NCBI GenBank assembly: GCA_027310365.1
Contig: DAIDAY010000005.1
Location: forward strand, 1-43,705
DNA length: 43,705 nt
Direction of reading: 5' to 3'
Source of the DNA: a bacterium
GTDB lineage: Bacteria > Patescibacteriota > Minisyncoccia > UBA6257 > GWB1-50-10
A program made the position numbers and the translations under genes. Under the pieces are notes generated by a model. The model did not search any database and was not told where the DNA came from. It was given only the letters and a program-made list of their open reading frames with translations. Shown in pieces: positions 25,338 through 33,629 of the stretch; the stretch's first letter is position 1; each line of letters opens with the position of its first letter.

Positions 25338-26096
25338 ATGAACCTGTTCGCTCTCACGGTACTCTCCGGCATCTTCGTTGCAGCGGCCAGCGGCTTGGTT
25401 GGCTCCTTCCTGATTCTCCGCCGGATGGCTTTGATGTCCGATGCCATGTCGCATGTCGCCCTCCCCGGCATCGCCGTCGGCGTCCTTCTCCGCTTCAATC
25501 CGCTCCTCGGCGGCCTCGCCTTCCTCTTTCTCGGCGTCTTGCTCATCTGGCTCATCGAAACGAAAACGAAACTCGCAGCCGAATCGGTCACGGGCGTCAT
25601 GTTCGTGACCGCTCTCGCCATCGGCGCCCTCCTCATACCGCAGCAGGACCTCCTTGAGGCATTTTTCGGAAGCGTTGAAAAAATAACGGCGACTCAGCTG
25701 CTTTTTCAAACGCTCATCGCCGTCGGCATCATTGCGTTCATCCTCGTTTTCATGAAAAAACTGACGCTCTTCTCGATCGCCCCGGATCTTGCGACGTCGA
25801 TCAAGCTGTCTCCGGTCAAGCTTGAACTGGTTCTCCTGACGCTCATCGCGCTTACCATCACGATCGGCATCAGCTTCGTGGGCATCCTGCTGATGAGCGC
25901 CATCGCCATCATGCCGGCCGCAGCGGCAAGAAATCTTGCGAGAAGCTTCACCCAATTCATCGCCCTCTCCGTCACCTTGGCCGCGGTCTCGCTGACCGCG
26001 GGGCTGGTAATAGGATTTTTCTATCCCTCCCTTAATCCGGGAGTCGTAACCGTGCTCGCAAGCTCATTGCTCTTTTTGATCAGTTTGATTCGATGA
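25338..26096 (+). CDS. Metal ABC transporter permease (ZnuB/MntC-like)
   Basis: 252 residues, about eight membrane segments. ABC-3 family features: SGLVGSFLILRRMALMSDAMSHVALPGIAVG (the coupling-helix region), VTGVMFVTALAIGALL and IGISFVGILLMSAIAIMPAAAARNLARS. Partner of the preceding ATPase for import of Zn or Mn. Its 3' end overlaps the convergent glycoside-hydrolase-like gene by 33 bases. Confidence 0.9.
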   Translation: MNLFALTVLSGIFVAAASGLVGSFLILRRMALMSDAMSHVALPGIAVGVLLRFNPLLGGLAFLFLGVLLIWLIETKTKLAAESVTGVMFVTALAIGALLIPQQDLLEAFFGSVEKITATQLLFQTLIAVGIIAFILVFMKKLTLFSIAPDLATSIKLSPVKLELVLLTLIALTITIGISFVGILLMSAIAIMPAAAARNLARSFTQFIALSVTLAAVSLTAGLVIGFFYPSLNPGVVTVLASSLLFLISLIR

Positions 26097-27185
26097 AAAC
26101 ACCGCCGGATCGTACCTGTTGTCCGGATTCCACGCCATCCACGTGTCGCCGAAGCCCGCATCCTTGATCGCCCGTATCTCATCCTGCACTTTGGAGCGGT
26201 CATAGACGGCACCCAGATTGAAATCCTGTATCCAGGGACGGATGACGAGGGTCGAACTTGCCGGAAGAAATTTTTTTCCCGATTCCAGGGTGCGCAAAAC
26301 GACCCGATACGGCTCCTCGGCCGGATTTTCGAATCCGAAATTGCCAGACGCGTAGTGCGAGGGATACACCATGGGAGAAACGACATCGAAGTATCGAGCC
26401 GCATCGCTGGCTCTCTGGCCGACCCCCAAACCGCCGTCGTTGATGAAGCTATAAGCAAAAAGATCGACGGATAAAACCAATCCCGGCCGTTCGCGGCGAA
26501 TCGCCGCCGTCAAAGAGTCGAAGAAATCGCCGATGACTTTCGTCATCGAAGCCTTGCCGTCGTAGACCGGGTAAGCAATCCCCGCGACATTTCCCTCCGA
26601 CGGGAACCGGACATAATCAAAATTCACCTCGCGGAATCCTTCATCGAACGCCTCTTCGGCAACTTTAACCGTGCGATCCCAAACTTCACGGCTCGACGGA
26701 TCAACCCACCGGTACGCTCCCCCGCCGCTCGTCCAGAGCGTTCCCGATGCCGTACGGAGCGCGAGATCGGGACGCAAGGCCGCAAGCGCGTTGTCCTGGA
26801 AGACAACGATGCGGGCGATGGGATAGATGCCTTCATCCAAAAACCGGCGGACGATTCTTTTCATTCCTGCTCCAACGTATGTCCCATCGCCGTCTTTGAT
26901 GTTTATGACAACCGCGTTCAAAATCCCGGATGATTTGATGACGCCGATCATCTCCCCGACCCGCTTCGGCGAAGAAGCAACGGCGGCAGTCAGATACACC
27001 GCGCGCACATCGGAGGGAGAAACGGAAACCGCCGGAGAAGATGAGGGTGCCGAGGATGAACGCACGGAGACGTTCACTTTTGATGCGGGTGCGGAGGCAG
27101 GCCTGGAACTTTCACGGAAACCAAAAACGACAACCGCAATGCTTACAACCAACATGACACTATTGACCAGGAATTCTTTTTTCAT
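26064..27185 (-). CDS. Putative glycoside hydrolase (DUF4015-type TIM barrel)
   Basis: 373 residues from ATG 27185, preceded by AAGGAGAGA, a perfect ribosome-binding site; the longer frame to 27383 is not needed. One N-terminal membrane helix, a Ser/Ala/Pro linker, then a barrel of the GH13-like DUF4015 family: AVYLTAAVASSPKRVGEMI, NAVVINIKDGDG, VNFDYVRFPSEG (conserved DYVRFP), LVLSVDLFAYSF, DVVSPMVYPSHYASG and WIQDFNLG. Likely cell-surface anchored; the sugar substrate is unknown. Confidence 0.85.
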   Translation of the reverse strand: MKKEFLVNSVMLVVSIAVVVFGFRESSRPASAPASKVNVSVRSSSAPSSSPAVSVSPSDVRAVYLTAAVASSPKRVGEMIGVIKSSGILNAVVINIKDGDGTYVGAGMKRIVRRFLDEGIYPIARIVVFQDNALAALRPDLALRTASGTLWTSGGGAYRWVDPSSREVWDRTVKVAEEAFDEGFREVNFDYVRFPSEGNVAGIAYPVYDGKASMTKVIGDFFDSLTAAIRRERPGLVLSVDLFAYSFINDGGLGVGQRASDAARYFDVVSPMVYPSHYASGNFGFENPAEEPYRVVLRTLESGKKFLPASSTLVIRPWIQDFNLGAVYDRSKVQDEIRAIKDAGFGDTWMAWNPDNRYDPAVFSSNQTDQKEQ

Positions 27186-27537
27186 TCTCTCCTTATTTGT
27201 CGGGGTGCTCAGAGTTAAACGTCGCTTCGCTCCCCAACACCTTGCGATTTTAGTATTCCACGACAGCCTGCCTGTGCAAGCAGGTGATGGGGAAAATCCC
27301 CCGGCTTTCCAACCTTTTCCCATTCGATTTCTGGCACACGCAAAGCAGTTTATGTGCTCCTTGGCCAGAGCTTCGTTGTGCATTTATTAAACCATAGCAG
27401 AGTCTATTTCCAAAACCGCTAACGCACCCTCTCCCGCGCGCCAAAATACCGCCACGCAAAGCGTAGTGCTTTTCACAAAGGAAAAGTGCGGGAACCTAAA
27501 TACAAAAATGAAGCTCCTGCTAGGTTAGAATTAATTC
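27186..27537. other. Intergenic region with a degenerate palindrome
   Basis: Near 27266-27284 lies CCTGC-CTGTGCAAG-CAGG, a degenerate version of the CCTGCCTGCGCAGGCAGG palindrome found at 31291 and 33799. No gene or RNA is visible; GC content drops toward the AT-rich gene that follows. Confidence 0.4.
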
Positions 27538-28850
27538 TTAATCTTCATTATCCTCGTATTGTATTTTTGATGTATCAACTCCAGTTAAATCAATGCTTGG
27601 ACCAGGAAGATATGTCCAGTCGCCAGCGTATTTTTGGGACATTGTTTCTCCAACCAATCTCAATTCATCTTCAGTAAGAGAACCGGTTTTCATTTTATTC
27701 CTAAAATTAGAAATTTTTTCCCCAAAAAAGATTAAATCTTCTTTTGGTAAGTCTAACACGCTATCACCGCCAACAAGCGAAGATGTTTTTACATCGCCAG
27801 CTTCCTCTTCGTAATATGAATAAAAATTTTGAATAACAGTTGTGAGATTTTTTTTCCGCTATACCAACATTTACCATGGACAGCACCATAAGGAGTTTCT
27901 ACGTCAAAATGTGAGTGTGGTTGGTCACTAAACATATAAAGTCCTTTTCTCTCAATAACTTTTGGTAAATTTTTTACAACTGCTTCTTTTGTTTTTTCCC
28001 ACTGTTCTTTTTTCTGCTTCATCTTCTTTTTAAGATCTTCGTCATTTTCTAACTCAAAAAATTTTATTGTCTCTTCGGCTCTTTCAAAATAAAATGAATT
28101 GATAAGTTTACTCGCGCAGATTTTTGCTTTCTCTCGATTAATAGGGAAAAGCTCCTTGAGTTCTTCTGGTGTAACTTTAAATAATTTCGCATAGTCGGAA
28201 TAAATACTTTGATACATACCAACGGCTTCAAGCCCATTATTCATTGCATCTTCTAATGCTTTGTTAAGTTTATCGATTCCTTCTTCGCTAGAAAAAATAT
28301 CAAGGACTTCTTTACTTAAATATTTCTGTCTTTCAATTTTAGTTTTTAAAATTGCAGATTCCTCAGATGTTGGATACAAAACTTTACCTTTTGGCGAATG
28401 TTCAAATTCCCCTTTCCCCTCTGGGACAACCTTAGGTAGTTCCTGTTCTTCCCTTGAACTATAATACCCATCTCTTCCGTATTTACCCGTCTTAATTTCA
28501 CCCTTTACCCTTCCCGCGTAAAAATCAAGAAAATAATCTACCCCCTCTTTTGGGAGACCAAGTTCGTAATCTTCTGTATGAGCAATAACCCGAAGCGCAA
28601 ACGGAATTTGCCATCCTATGGCATCTTTCTTTGCTTGGTCCGCTAGAACTTTATATTTTTTGTCGACAAAGTCTTGTAGATACTTCCTTATCTGACCAAA
28701 ATTTTTTCTATCAAGGGCTTGTTCCTTTTCTGCGTCTTGATATTCCGAATGTGTTTTAATCTTTTCTAATAATTTGTGACGTTCTTCTTTATTCGACTCA
28801 CCAACCAATAAATCTCTTACGTTTTCGCGATATTCTCTAAAATTTTTCAT
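27538..28850 (-). pseudogene. AT-rich unknown gene, frameshifted in an A8 run
   Basis: From ATG 28850 one frame gives about 335 residues (MKNFREYRENVRDLLVGESN ... GAVHGKCWYSGKK). Adding one base in the A8 run (plus 27848-27855) joins it to a second frame: NLTTVIQNFYSYYEEEAGDV ... GDWTYLPGPSIDLTGVD, stop at 27538. Together about 437 residues. It is soluble, Lys/Glu-rich and predicted mostly helical. I do not recognise a family; EDYELGLPKEGVDYFLDFYAGR and DQPHSHFDVETPYGAVHGKCW are distinctive stretches. The AT content is far above that of neighbours, suggesting transfer. It lies 35 bases downstream of a leader RNA with its own promoter and terminator, so expression may depend on attenuation. 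The A8 run could also be a phase-variable switch. Confidence 0.5.
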
Positions 28851-28885
28851 AACATTTTTAATTATTTAGAAATCTGGAAGGAAGC

Positions 28886-29056
28886 AAAAAACTCCCAGCC
28901 AGACGACATTCCCGAAGGAATGCTCATATCAGTTTCCTGATATGATACCGTTAACGTCAACCCTGACTAGGAGTTCTTTATTGCTAACGGCTCTTTTCGA
29001 CCATACCGCCTTGATTTTTAAAGCCAAAATGGGTTAGGTCTCTCTTACTAAGTCGT
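28886..29056 (-). ncRNA. Structured leader RNA with three-way-junction terminator
   Basis: On the minus strand an extended -10 (TG-T-TATACT, complementary to 29063-29071) predicts a start near 29056. Near the 3' end a 13-bp stem (28963-28975 with 28890-28902, two G-U pairs) encloses two perfect hairpins: ATATCAG/CTGATAT (28926-28943) and CATTCC/GGAATG (28907-28922). Six U follow directly (28891-28886). This is a complete intrinsic terminator, about 170 nt from the promoter and 35 bases before the start codon of the AT-rich gene, as expected of an attenuator or riboswitch-like leader, or of an independent small RNA. Confidence 0.6.
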
Positions 29057-29096
29057 GCCGTAAGTATAACACTTTCCGTGTTTTTTACCATAGCAA
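28970..29096 (-). repeat. 127-bp direct repeat, copy 2
   Basis: Identical to window bases 1-127. It covers the promoter and 5' half of the leader RNA and ends inside the closing stem of the terminator, because copy 1 is cut by the window edge there. TTGCTA/TAGCAA occur inverted near its two ends (28980-28985 and 29091-29096). Confidence 0.85.
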
Positions 29097-29221
29097 CACT
29101 GGACATGAAACTCCCCGAGCTTACACTTGGGGTTATGTGCGCGGAACTAAATTTTACCCTGTAGCAAGTTTCGCTTTGCTTCGGGGCCTCCCACCCCAGA
29201 GGAGAATTTGGCTTGCTGCTT

Positions 29222-29292
29222 TCGGGCCGCTGGGAATCGAACCCAGTCTACCTGCTCCCAAAGCAGGCGTACCACCATCATACGCCGGCCCG
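29222..29292 (-). tRNA. tRNA-Pro (TGG)
   Basis: Acceptor CGGGCCG/CGGCCCG (29286-29292 with 29223-29229), D-arm GTAT/GTAC, anticodon stem CCTGC/GCAGG with loop TTTGGGA (anticodon TGG), T-arm CTGGG TTCGATT CCCAG. CCA is not encoded. Confidence 0.92.
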
Positions 29293-29379
29293 GCGACAAC
29301 CAAGTTCACTCCGGGGATTCACCCTGTTGTTTACATCCTACCCGTGAAAATATATATTGTAAATGAGTTTCCAACATAT

Positions 29380-29451
29380 CTCCCCGTAGTTCAACGGACA
29401 GAACACACGCCTTCTAAGCTTGGAATGGGGGTTCGATTCCTCCCGGGGAGA
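29380..29451 (+). tRNA. tRNA-Arg (TCT)
   Basis: Acceptor CTCCCCG/CGGGGAG, D-arm GTTC/GAAC, anticodon stem CACGC/GCTTG with one mismatch and loop CTTCTAA (anticodon TCT), T-arm GGGGG TTCGATT CCTCC. CCA is not encoded. Convergent with gpmI, whose stop is 17 bases away. Confidence 0.9.
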
Positions 29452-29467
29452 CTACGAAAAAGATTTA

Positions 29468-31021
29468 TTATATCTCTTCAAAGAGTTCCGGCAGCAAACT
29501 TTGCCCGTTCATTTCGTTCGGTTCCGGTATTTTCATAAGGTCAAGAACGGTCGGCGCAACATCCGAGATCATGCCGATGACGGGGAGGGGCGAGAGCGGC
29601 TGGATCGGTTTCTTTCTCAAAAAATCCTTGCTGGCGAGATAGAGCGGCACGGGATTGGGGTCATGCTTCGTTTCCAGTTCGCCGGTTGCAAGATTAAGGA
29701 GAACCTCGGCATTGCCGTGATCGGAGGTTATAAGCACCACATGGTCGAGGGGGAGCGCCGTTTCGATAAGGCGTTTCATCTCAGCATCAATCGTTCTCAC
29801 TGCCGCAATGGCTGCTTCATAGTTGCCGGTGTGGGCCACCATATCGGGATTGGCGTAATTCGCCAAGATAAAATCGAAAGTTCTCTCGGAGAGCGCCGCG
29901 ATGATTCGGTCGGTGATGGGCTTCGCCATCATCGCCGGGTGGTCATCGTAGTGGATCGTGTTCTCGGAGGGGATAAGGATCCGATACTCGCCGGGAAATG
30001 GATTTTCGCGGAGACCGTTGAAGAAGTACGTGATGTGGGCGTATTTCTGCGTCTCGGCAATCCTAAGCTGCATTTTCCCGTTATCCGACAACACTTCACC
30101 GAGCGTCTTCGGGACGAAACCGTCGGGGAAGGCGACTGGGACCTTGAACGCATGGTCGTACGAAGTCATGGTTGCAATGAAGAGGTTCTCGATTTTTTTC
30201 ACGGGAAACCGCGAGAAGCTCGGATCGATGAATGGCTGGACAATCTGGCGCATCCGATCTTCCCGAAAATTGAAGAAGATGACGGTGTCGTTATTCCCGA
30301 TGGGATGGGGGGAGATGATCGACGGTTCCAGATATTCATCGTTCAAATTTCTGCCGTAGGCATCCTCCGTTACCTTTCCGATCGTCGTCGCGGAACCGCC
30401 GGCGCCGGTCAAAATGCCGTAAACCGCTTCTGTTCTTTCCCAATGTTTATCCCTGTCCATGGCATAGTATCGTCCCGAAACCGTGGCAAGCTTTCTCTCC
30501 ACGCTGATGCCGGTATCCCGACCGAGCCGATCGAGGAGGGTGAGAAAGGACCGCGGAGCACTGTCGCGACCATCCGAAAAGAGGTGCAAGAAGAATGTAT
30601 CGACTCCCGCTTCCTCCGACATTTTAATAAGCGCCTCCAGATGCCCCAAGGATGCATGAACGTTCCCCTCCGAGAGAAGTCCGACGAAATGGACGGCTGA
30701 CTTTTTTTCCTTCGCATGCCGGAAAGCATCGCGGAACACCTTATTTTCAAAAAATGCCCGGCTTTTGACCGCCGCAGAAATTTCCGGGAAATGCTGGCTT
30801 ATGACACGGCCGGCACCCATCGTCAAATGACCAACCTCGCTGTTTCCTTCCTCATCGTACGGAAGGCCGACCGCGATACCCGAAGCCTGGAGCGCACCGC
30901 CGGGAAAGCGGGCGTGAATGTATTTCATGGTCTGGAGATCGGCTTTATAAATCGGATTTGATTCATCCAAGGAACCAATCCCCCACCCATCCAAGACAAC
31001 CAAAACAACCGTCTTTTTCAT
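29468..31021 (-). CDS. gpmI: 2,3-bisphosphoglycerate-independent phosphoglycerate mutase
   Basis: Interconverts 3- and 2-phosphoglycerate in glycolysis; manganese enzyme of the alkaline phosphatase superfamily. 517 residues from ATG 31021, starting at the conserved MKKTVVLVVLDGWG; the ATG ten codons upstream is less likely. Asp11 and the catalytic Ser61 (EEGNSEVGH) are in place, with HLFSDGRD, GRYYAMDRD, FFNFREDRMRQ, ANYANPDMVAHTGN and LITSDHGNAE. Full length for the family. A structured repeat lies upstream of its start. Confidence 0.95.
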   Translation of the reverse strand: MKKTVVLVVLDGWGIGSLDESNPIYKADLQTMKYIHARFPGGALQASGIAVGLPYDEEGNSEVGHLTMGAGRVISQHFPEISAAVKSRAFFENKVFRDAFRHAKEKKSAVHFVGLLSEGNVHASLGHLEALIKMSEEAGVDTFFLHLFSDGRDSAPRSFLTLLDRLGRDTGISVERKLATVSGRYYAMDRDKHWERTEAVYGILTGAGGSATTIGKVTEDAYGRNLNDEYLEPSIISPHPIGNNDTVIFFNFREDRMRQIVQPFIDPSFSRFPVKKIENLFIATMTSYDHAFKVPVAFPDGFVPKTLGEVLSDNGKMQLRIAETQKYAHITYFFNGLRENPFPGEYRILIPSENTIHYDDHPAMMAKPITDRIIAALSERTFDFILANYANPDMVAHTGNYEAAIAAVRTIDAEMKRLIETALPLDHVVLITSDHGNAEVLLNLATGELETKHDPNPVPLYLASKDFLRKKPIQPLSPLPVIGMISDVAPTVLDLMKIPEPNEMNGQSLLPELFEEI

Positions 31022-31078
31022 TGATTGTATTGTAGCCGAGTTACCGCTCACCAGCTACTCCTTGACTATCCCACATAA

Positions 31079-31236
31079 CGTGAGTATCGCCGCAATATCC
31101 TCCCGACACCGGTCGTTCAGCGACTCCTGCGGCCACTGCCGCCCTGCGCTTTCACCGCAGTCGATCCGATTTCATCGGATACCAAGCCCATTGCGGTTCC
31201 GGCATCTGCCGCACAGACATTGCGGCGATGCTCACG
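31079..31236. repeat. Nested inverted-repeat element, copy A
   Basis: Outer arms 31079-31096 and 31219-31236 pair over 18 bases (one G-U). Inside, the block 31099-31153 matches 43482-43536 of copy B at about 50 of 55 positions. A variable inner stem follows (ACCGCA/TGCGGT and ATCCGA/TCGGAT), then TACCAAGC and CTGCCGCAC, which also occur in copy B. It lies between the divergent gpmI and rny genes. Confidence 0.75.
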
Positions 31237-31284
31237 GGTGGAGATTCAAAGCGAGCCCAGCACCCCGCGTGAAGGTTAATACTT

Positions 31285-31314
31285 GGGCGACCTGCCTGCG
31301 CAGGCAGGTCGCCC
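31285..31314. repeat. 30-bp perfect palindrome of the CCTGCCTGCGCAGGCAGG family
   Basis: The core is 31291-31308 with arms extended by GGGCGA/TCGCCC. The same 18-base core occurs inside a coding sequence at 33799-33816 and in degenerate form near 27266. It sits just upstream of the rny promoter. Confidence 0.75.
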
Positions 31315-31351
31315 CGGAGACAGCCCGAGCGAGGGGCGCTGCGAGCATAAT

Positions 31352-31380
31352 TTGTAAGTTATGGGTCTTTAGTTTACAAT
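31352..31380 (+). promoter_or_regulatory. rny promoter
   Basis: TTGTAA (31352-31357), 17-nt spacer, TACAAT (31375-31380). A start near 31387 gives a leader of about 40 bases to the ATG at 31427. Confidence 0.6.
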
Positions 31381-31426
31381 CAAGATACAAAGTCGATGAA
31401 CAATAATTGTTATATTTTAAAGCATT

Positions 31427-32944
31427 ATGGAATTCACCGCATGGACAGTGGGCGGTTTGCTGGGTATTGGCATCGGATACGTCATAAGACTTTCCGTTGC
31501 GAAAAAACTCCAAAATTCATTAGAGCGGAAGGCCGAAGCTGAGCTCGAAGCCGCCAAGTCGCAGGCAAAGGAAATCGTCCTTGAAGCGAAAGATAAAGCG
31601 TCGCAAGTTCTCACCGACGCAAACAAAGAAGAACGGGAGCGCAAGCAGGAACTCCGACAGTTGGAAGATCGTCTCCTGAAACGCGAGGATTCCCTTGATC
31701 TCAAGATGAAGGAGCTGGAGCGCGAAGAAAAATCGATCAAGACGAAGGAAACCGAAGTAAAAGAACAAGAAGGAGAGATCGAGAAAATCCGGCAACGGGC
31801 CCTTTCCGAACTCGAAAAAGTTTCGGGACTCTCGCGGGAAGATGCCAAGAAAATGGTGTTCGAGGAAATTGAGTCTTCTTACCGAAAAGATCTGGCGGAG
31901 TCGGTGGCGCGCCTGGAAAAGGAACGGCACGAAGCAACTGAGGCGAAAGTGAATGAAATCATAACGACGGCGATACAGCGGTACGCGAGAAGCGGCGTCG
32001 CCGACATCACGACGAGCATCGTGAATCTCCCCGACGAAGAGATCAAGGCGAAAATTATCGGAAAAGAAGGGAGAAATATCAGAACATTCGAGCGGCTCAC
32101 GGGCGTTGAAGTCATCGTCGACGAGACGCCGGACAACGTTATTCTCTCTTCGTTTGATCCGATGCGGCGCGAGTTGGCCAAGATGGCGCTCGAAAAACTC
32201 ATCAAGGACGGCAGGATCCATCCGGCAAAGATCGAGGAGAAGGTCGAGGAAGCGCGGCAGGAATTGGAACAACGGGTGCAAAAAATCGGCGAAGAAGCGG
32301 CTTATGAGGTCGGCATTGTCGACCTGCCGAAAGAAATCCTCCGCCTTCTCGGCCAGTTGAACTTCAGGACAAGCTACGGCCAAAATGTCTTGCTCCATTC
32401 GATCGAAATGGCGCACATAGCCGGCATGATGGCGCAAGAACTCCATCTGAACAGCGAAGCAACAAAGAAGGGGGCGCTGCTCCACGATATCGGCAAAGCC
32501 ATCGACCACGAGGTGGAAGGAACCCATGTTGAAATCGGAAGGAAGCTTCTTAAGAAATACGGCATCGCCGAGAATGTCATTCAGGCGATGGAATCGCACC
32601 ACGAAGAGTATCCCTACTCGACACCCGAATCATATCTTGTGGCGGCCGCCGACATCATATCGGCAGCCCGGCCCGGTGCGCGGAGAGATACCCTCGAGAA
32701 GTACGTCAAGCGCCTCGAAGACATAGAAAAAGCGGTCAACAGTTTCGACGGCGTCAAGCAATCGTATGCCGTCTCGGCCGGAAGAGAGGTCAGGGTTTTC
32801 GTGGTACCGGAAAAGATAGACGACTTCGGGGCCTTGGAGCTCGCCAAGAAGATTTCAAACAAAATCCAAACCGACGTTCAATACCCCGGCGAGATCAAGG
32901 TAACGGTCATTCGAGAAGTGCGCGCGGTTGAGTACGCGCGTTAG
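31427..32944 (+). CDS. rny: Ribonuclease Y
   Basis: Membrane-anchored endoribonuclease that begins mRNA decay in many bacteria lacking RNase E. 505 residues: N-terminal membrane helix (about 4-22), a long charged coiled coil (about 25-175), a KH domain (about 200-265, IKAKIIGKEGRNIRTFERLTGVEV) and an HD domain (about 320-420) with HSIEMAHIAGMMAQEL, the metal-binding LLHDIGKAIDHEVEGTH and SHHEEYP. The C-terminal domain ends in TVIREVRAVEYAR. Complete and typical. Confidence 0.96.
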   Translation: MEFTAWTVGGLLGIGIGYVIRLSVAKKLQNSLERKAEAELEAAKSQAKEIVLEAKDKASQVLTDANKEERERKQELRQLEDRLLKREDSLDLKMKELEREEKSIKTKETEVKEQEGEIEKIRQRALSELEKVSGLSREDAKKMVFEEIESSYRKDLAESVARLEKERHEATEAKVNEIITTAIQRYARSGVADITTSIVNLPDEEIKAKIIGKEGRNIRTFERLTGVEVIVDETPDNVILSSFDPMRRELAKMALEKLIKDGRIHPAKIEEKVEEARQELEQRVQKIGEEAAYEVGIVDLPKEILRLLGQLNFRTSYGQNVLLHSIEMAHIAGMMAQELHLNSEATKKGALLHDIGKAIDHEVEGTHVEIGRKLLKKYGIAENVIQAMESHHEEYPYSTPESYLVAAADIISAARPGARRDTLEKYVKRLEDIEKAVNSFDGVKQSYAVSAGREVRVFVVPEKIDDFGALELAKKISNKIQTDVQYPGEIKVTVIREVRAVEYAR

Positions 32945-32949
32945 AAACG

Positions 32950-32978
32950 TAGTGACAGAGAGGCGGATTTGCTATAAT
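32950..32978 (+). promoter_or_regulatory. hup promoter
   Basis: A perfect TATAAT (32973-32978) with extended TG-C before it; the -35 (TAGTGA, 32950-32955, 17-nt spacer) is weak. It gives a leader of about 32 bases before the ATG at 33017. Confidence 0.65.
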
Positions 32979-33016
32979 GTCTTCAAGAAAGAAAGGTCGC
33001 CAACTAAACCCAAACC

Positions 33017-33292
33017 ATGAAGAAAGACGGACTCGTAGAAGCTGTCATGAAAGCAGCCAGCACGGAGACGAAAAAACAGGCTCAGCAAGCCGTGGAAGCT
33101 GTCTTTGATGCAATCGTAAAATCGCTTTCGAGGGGAGAGGAAGTGGCAATAGCCGGATTCGGGACGTTTCGCGTCGCGAAGAGGGCAGCCAGGATGGGTA
33201 TCAACCCGAAGACAGGAGAGAAAATCCAGATAGCCGCTTCGACCAAGCCGAAATTCAGGGCCGGAAAGCTTTTGAAGGAGGCTGTGAAATAA
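33017..33292 (+). CDS. hup: HU-family DNA-binding protein
   Basis: 91 residues, the usual length. Dimerisation helices at the N-terminus (KKDGLVEAVMKAAS, AQQAVEAVFDAIVKSLSRGE), then EVAIAGFGTFRVAKRAARMG and the beta-arm INPKTGEKIQIAA with the intercalating Pro, ending FRAGKLLKEAVK. Bends and compacts DNA. It has its own strong promoter and is followed by a structured RNA region and terminator, so the two may share a transcript. Confidence 0.95.
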   Translation: MKKDGLVEAVMKAASTETKKQAQQAVEAVFDAIVKSLSRGEEVAIAGFGTFRVAKRAARMGINPKTGEKIQIAASTKPKFRAGKLLKEAVK

Positions 33293-33310
33293 GGTTATCA
33301 GGAGTAGAAG

Positions 33311-33605
33311 GAATCAACCTTGAAGATATTCTGCAGTTCGCGTTGCAATCAGATTTGATACTTCCGCAAGGTGCGACGAACAAGCTGAGTCGAAGCACTC
33401 CGGCGACGAGGAGCAAATCCGCAACAACCCCTCGGGATACTGGCAAATTTTCCTGAGCACCAAGAGCGACGACGAAGGTGCACAAGTGAGAGCGATACAT
33501 CGAGGAGGAACAAAGCGGTCATTCGGGAAAATTTGCCAGTATCGCGGACGGAAATATCTTCAGGGTGGATGCTAAAACAAAAATCCGCCTCACCGGCGGA
33601 TTTTT
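33311..33605 (+). ncRNA. Candidate structured RNA downstream of hup
   Basis: Long-range closing stem CCTTGAAGATATT (33318-33330) with AATATCTTCAGGG (33553-33565), 13 bp with one G-U. A second 18-bp perfect stem joins 33436-33453 and 33526-33543. Within the 72-base loop of that stem GCACC pairs with GGTGC (33457-33481), and in the left part GTTC-G-CGTTGCA pairs with TGCGACGAAC. A strong terminator follows. No protein is supported in any frame. I see no RNase P, tmRNA, SRP or clear 6S signature. It is either an unknown ncRNA or a large palindromic repeat. Confidence 0.5.
33579..33605. terminator. Bidirectional Rho-independent terminator
   Basis: AAAAATCCGCC / GGCGGATTTTT around TCACC, with runs of A before and T after. 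It closes the hup/ncRNA unit on the plus strand and the sigma operon on the minus strand. Confidence 0.85.
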
Positions 33606-33629
33606 GTTTATATTTATTTCACTTTTCCC

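Noticed and set aside
29420-30700. 426-codon open frame on the plus strand
   Set aside because: Antisense to intact gpmI and starts inside tRNA-Arg.
31062-31406. 114-codon ORF between gpmI and rny
   Set aside because: Entirely explained by repeat element copy A and the 30-bp palindrome.
33311-33605. RNase P, tmRNA or SRP RNA
   Set aside because: The universal sequence blocks of these RNAs are not present; kept only as an unnamed structured RNA candidate.
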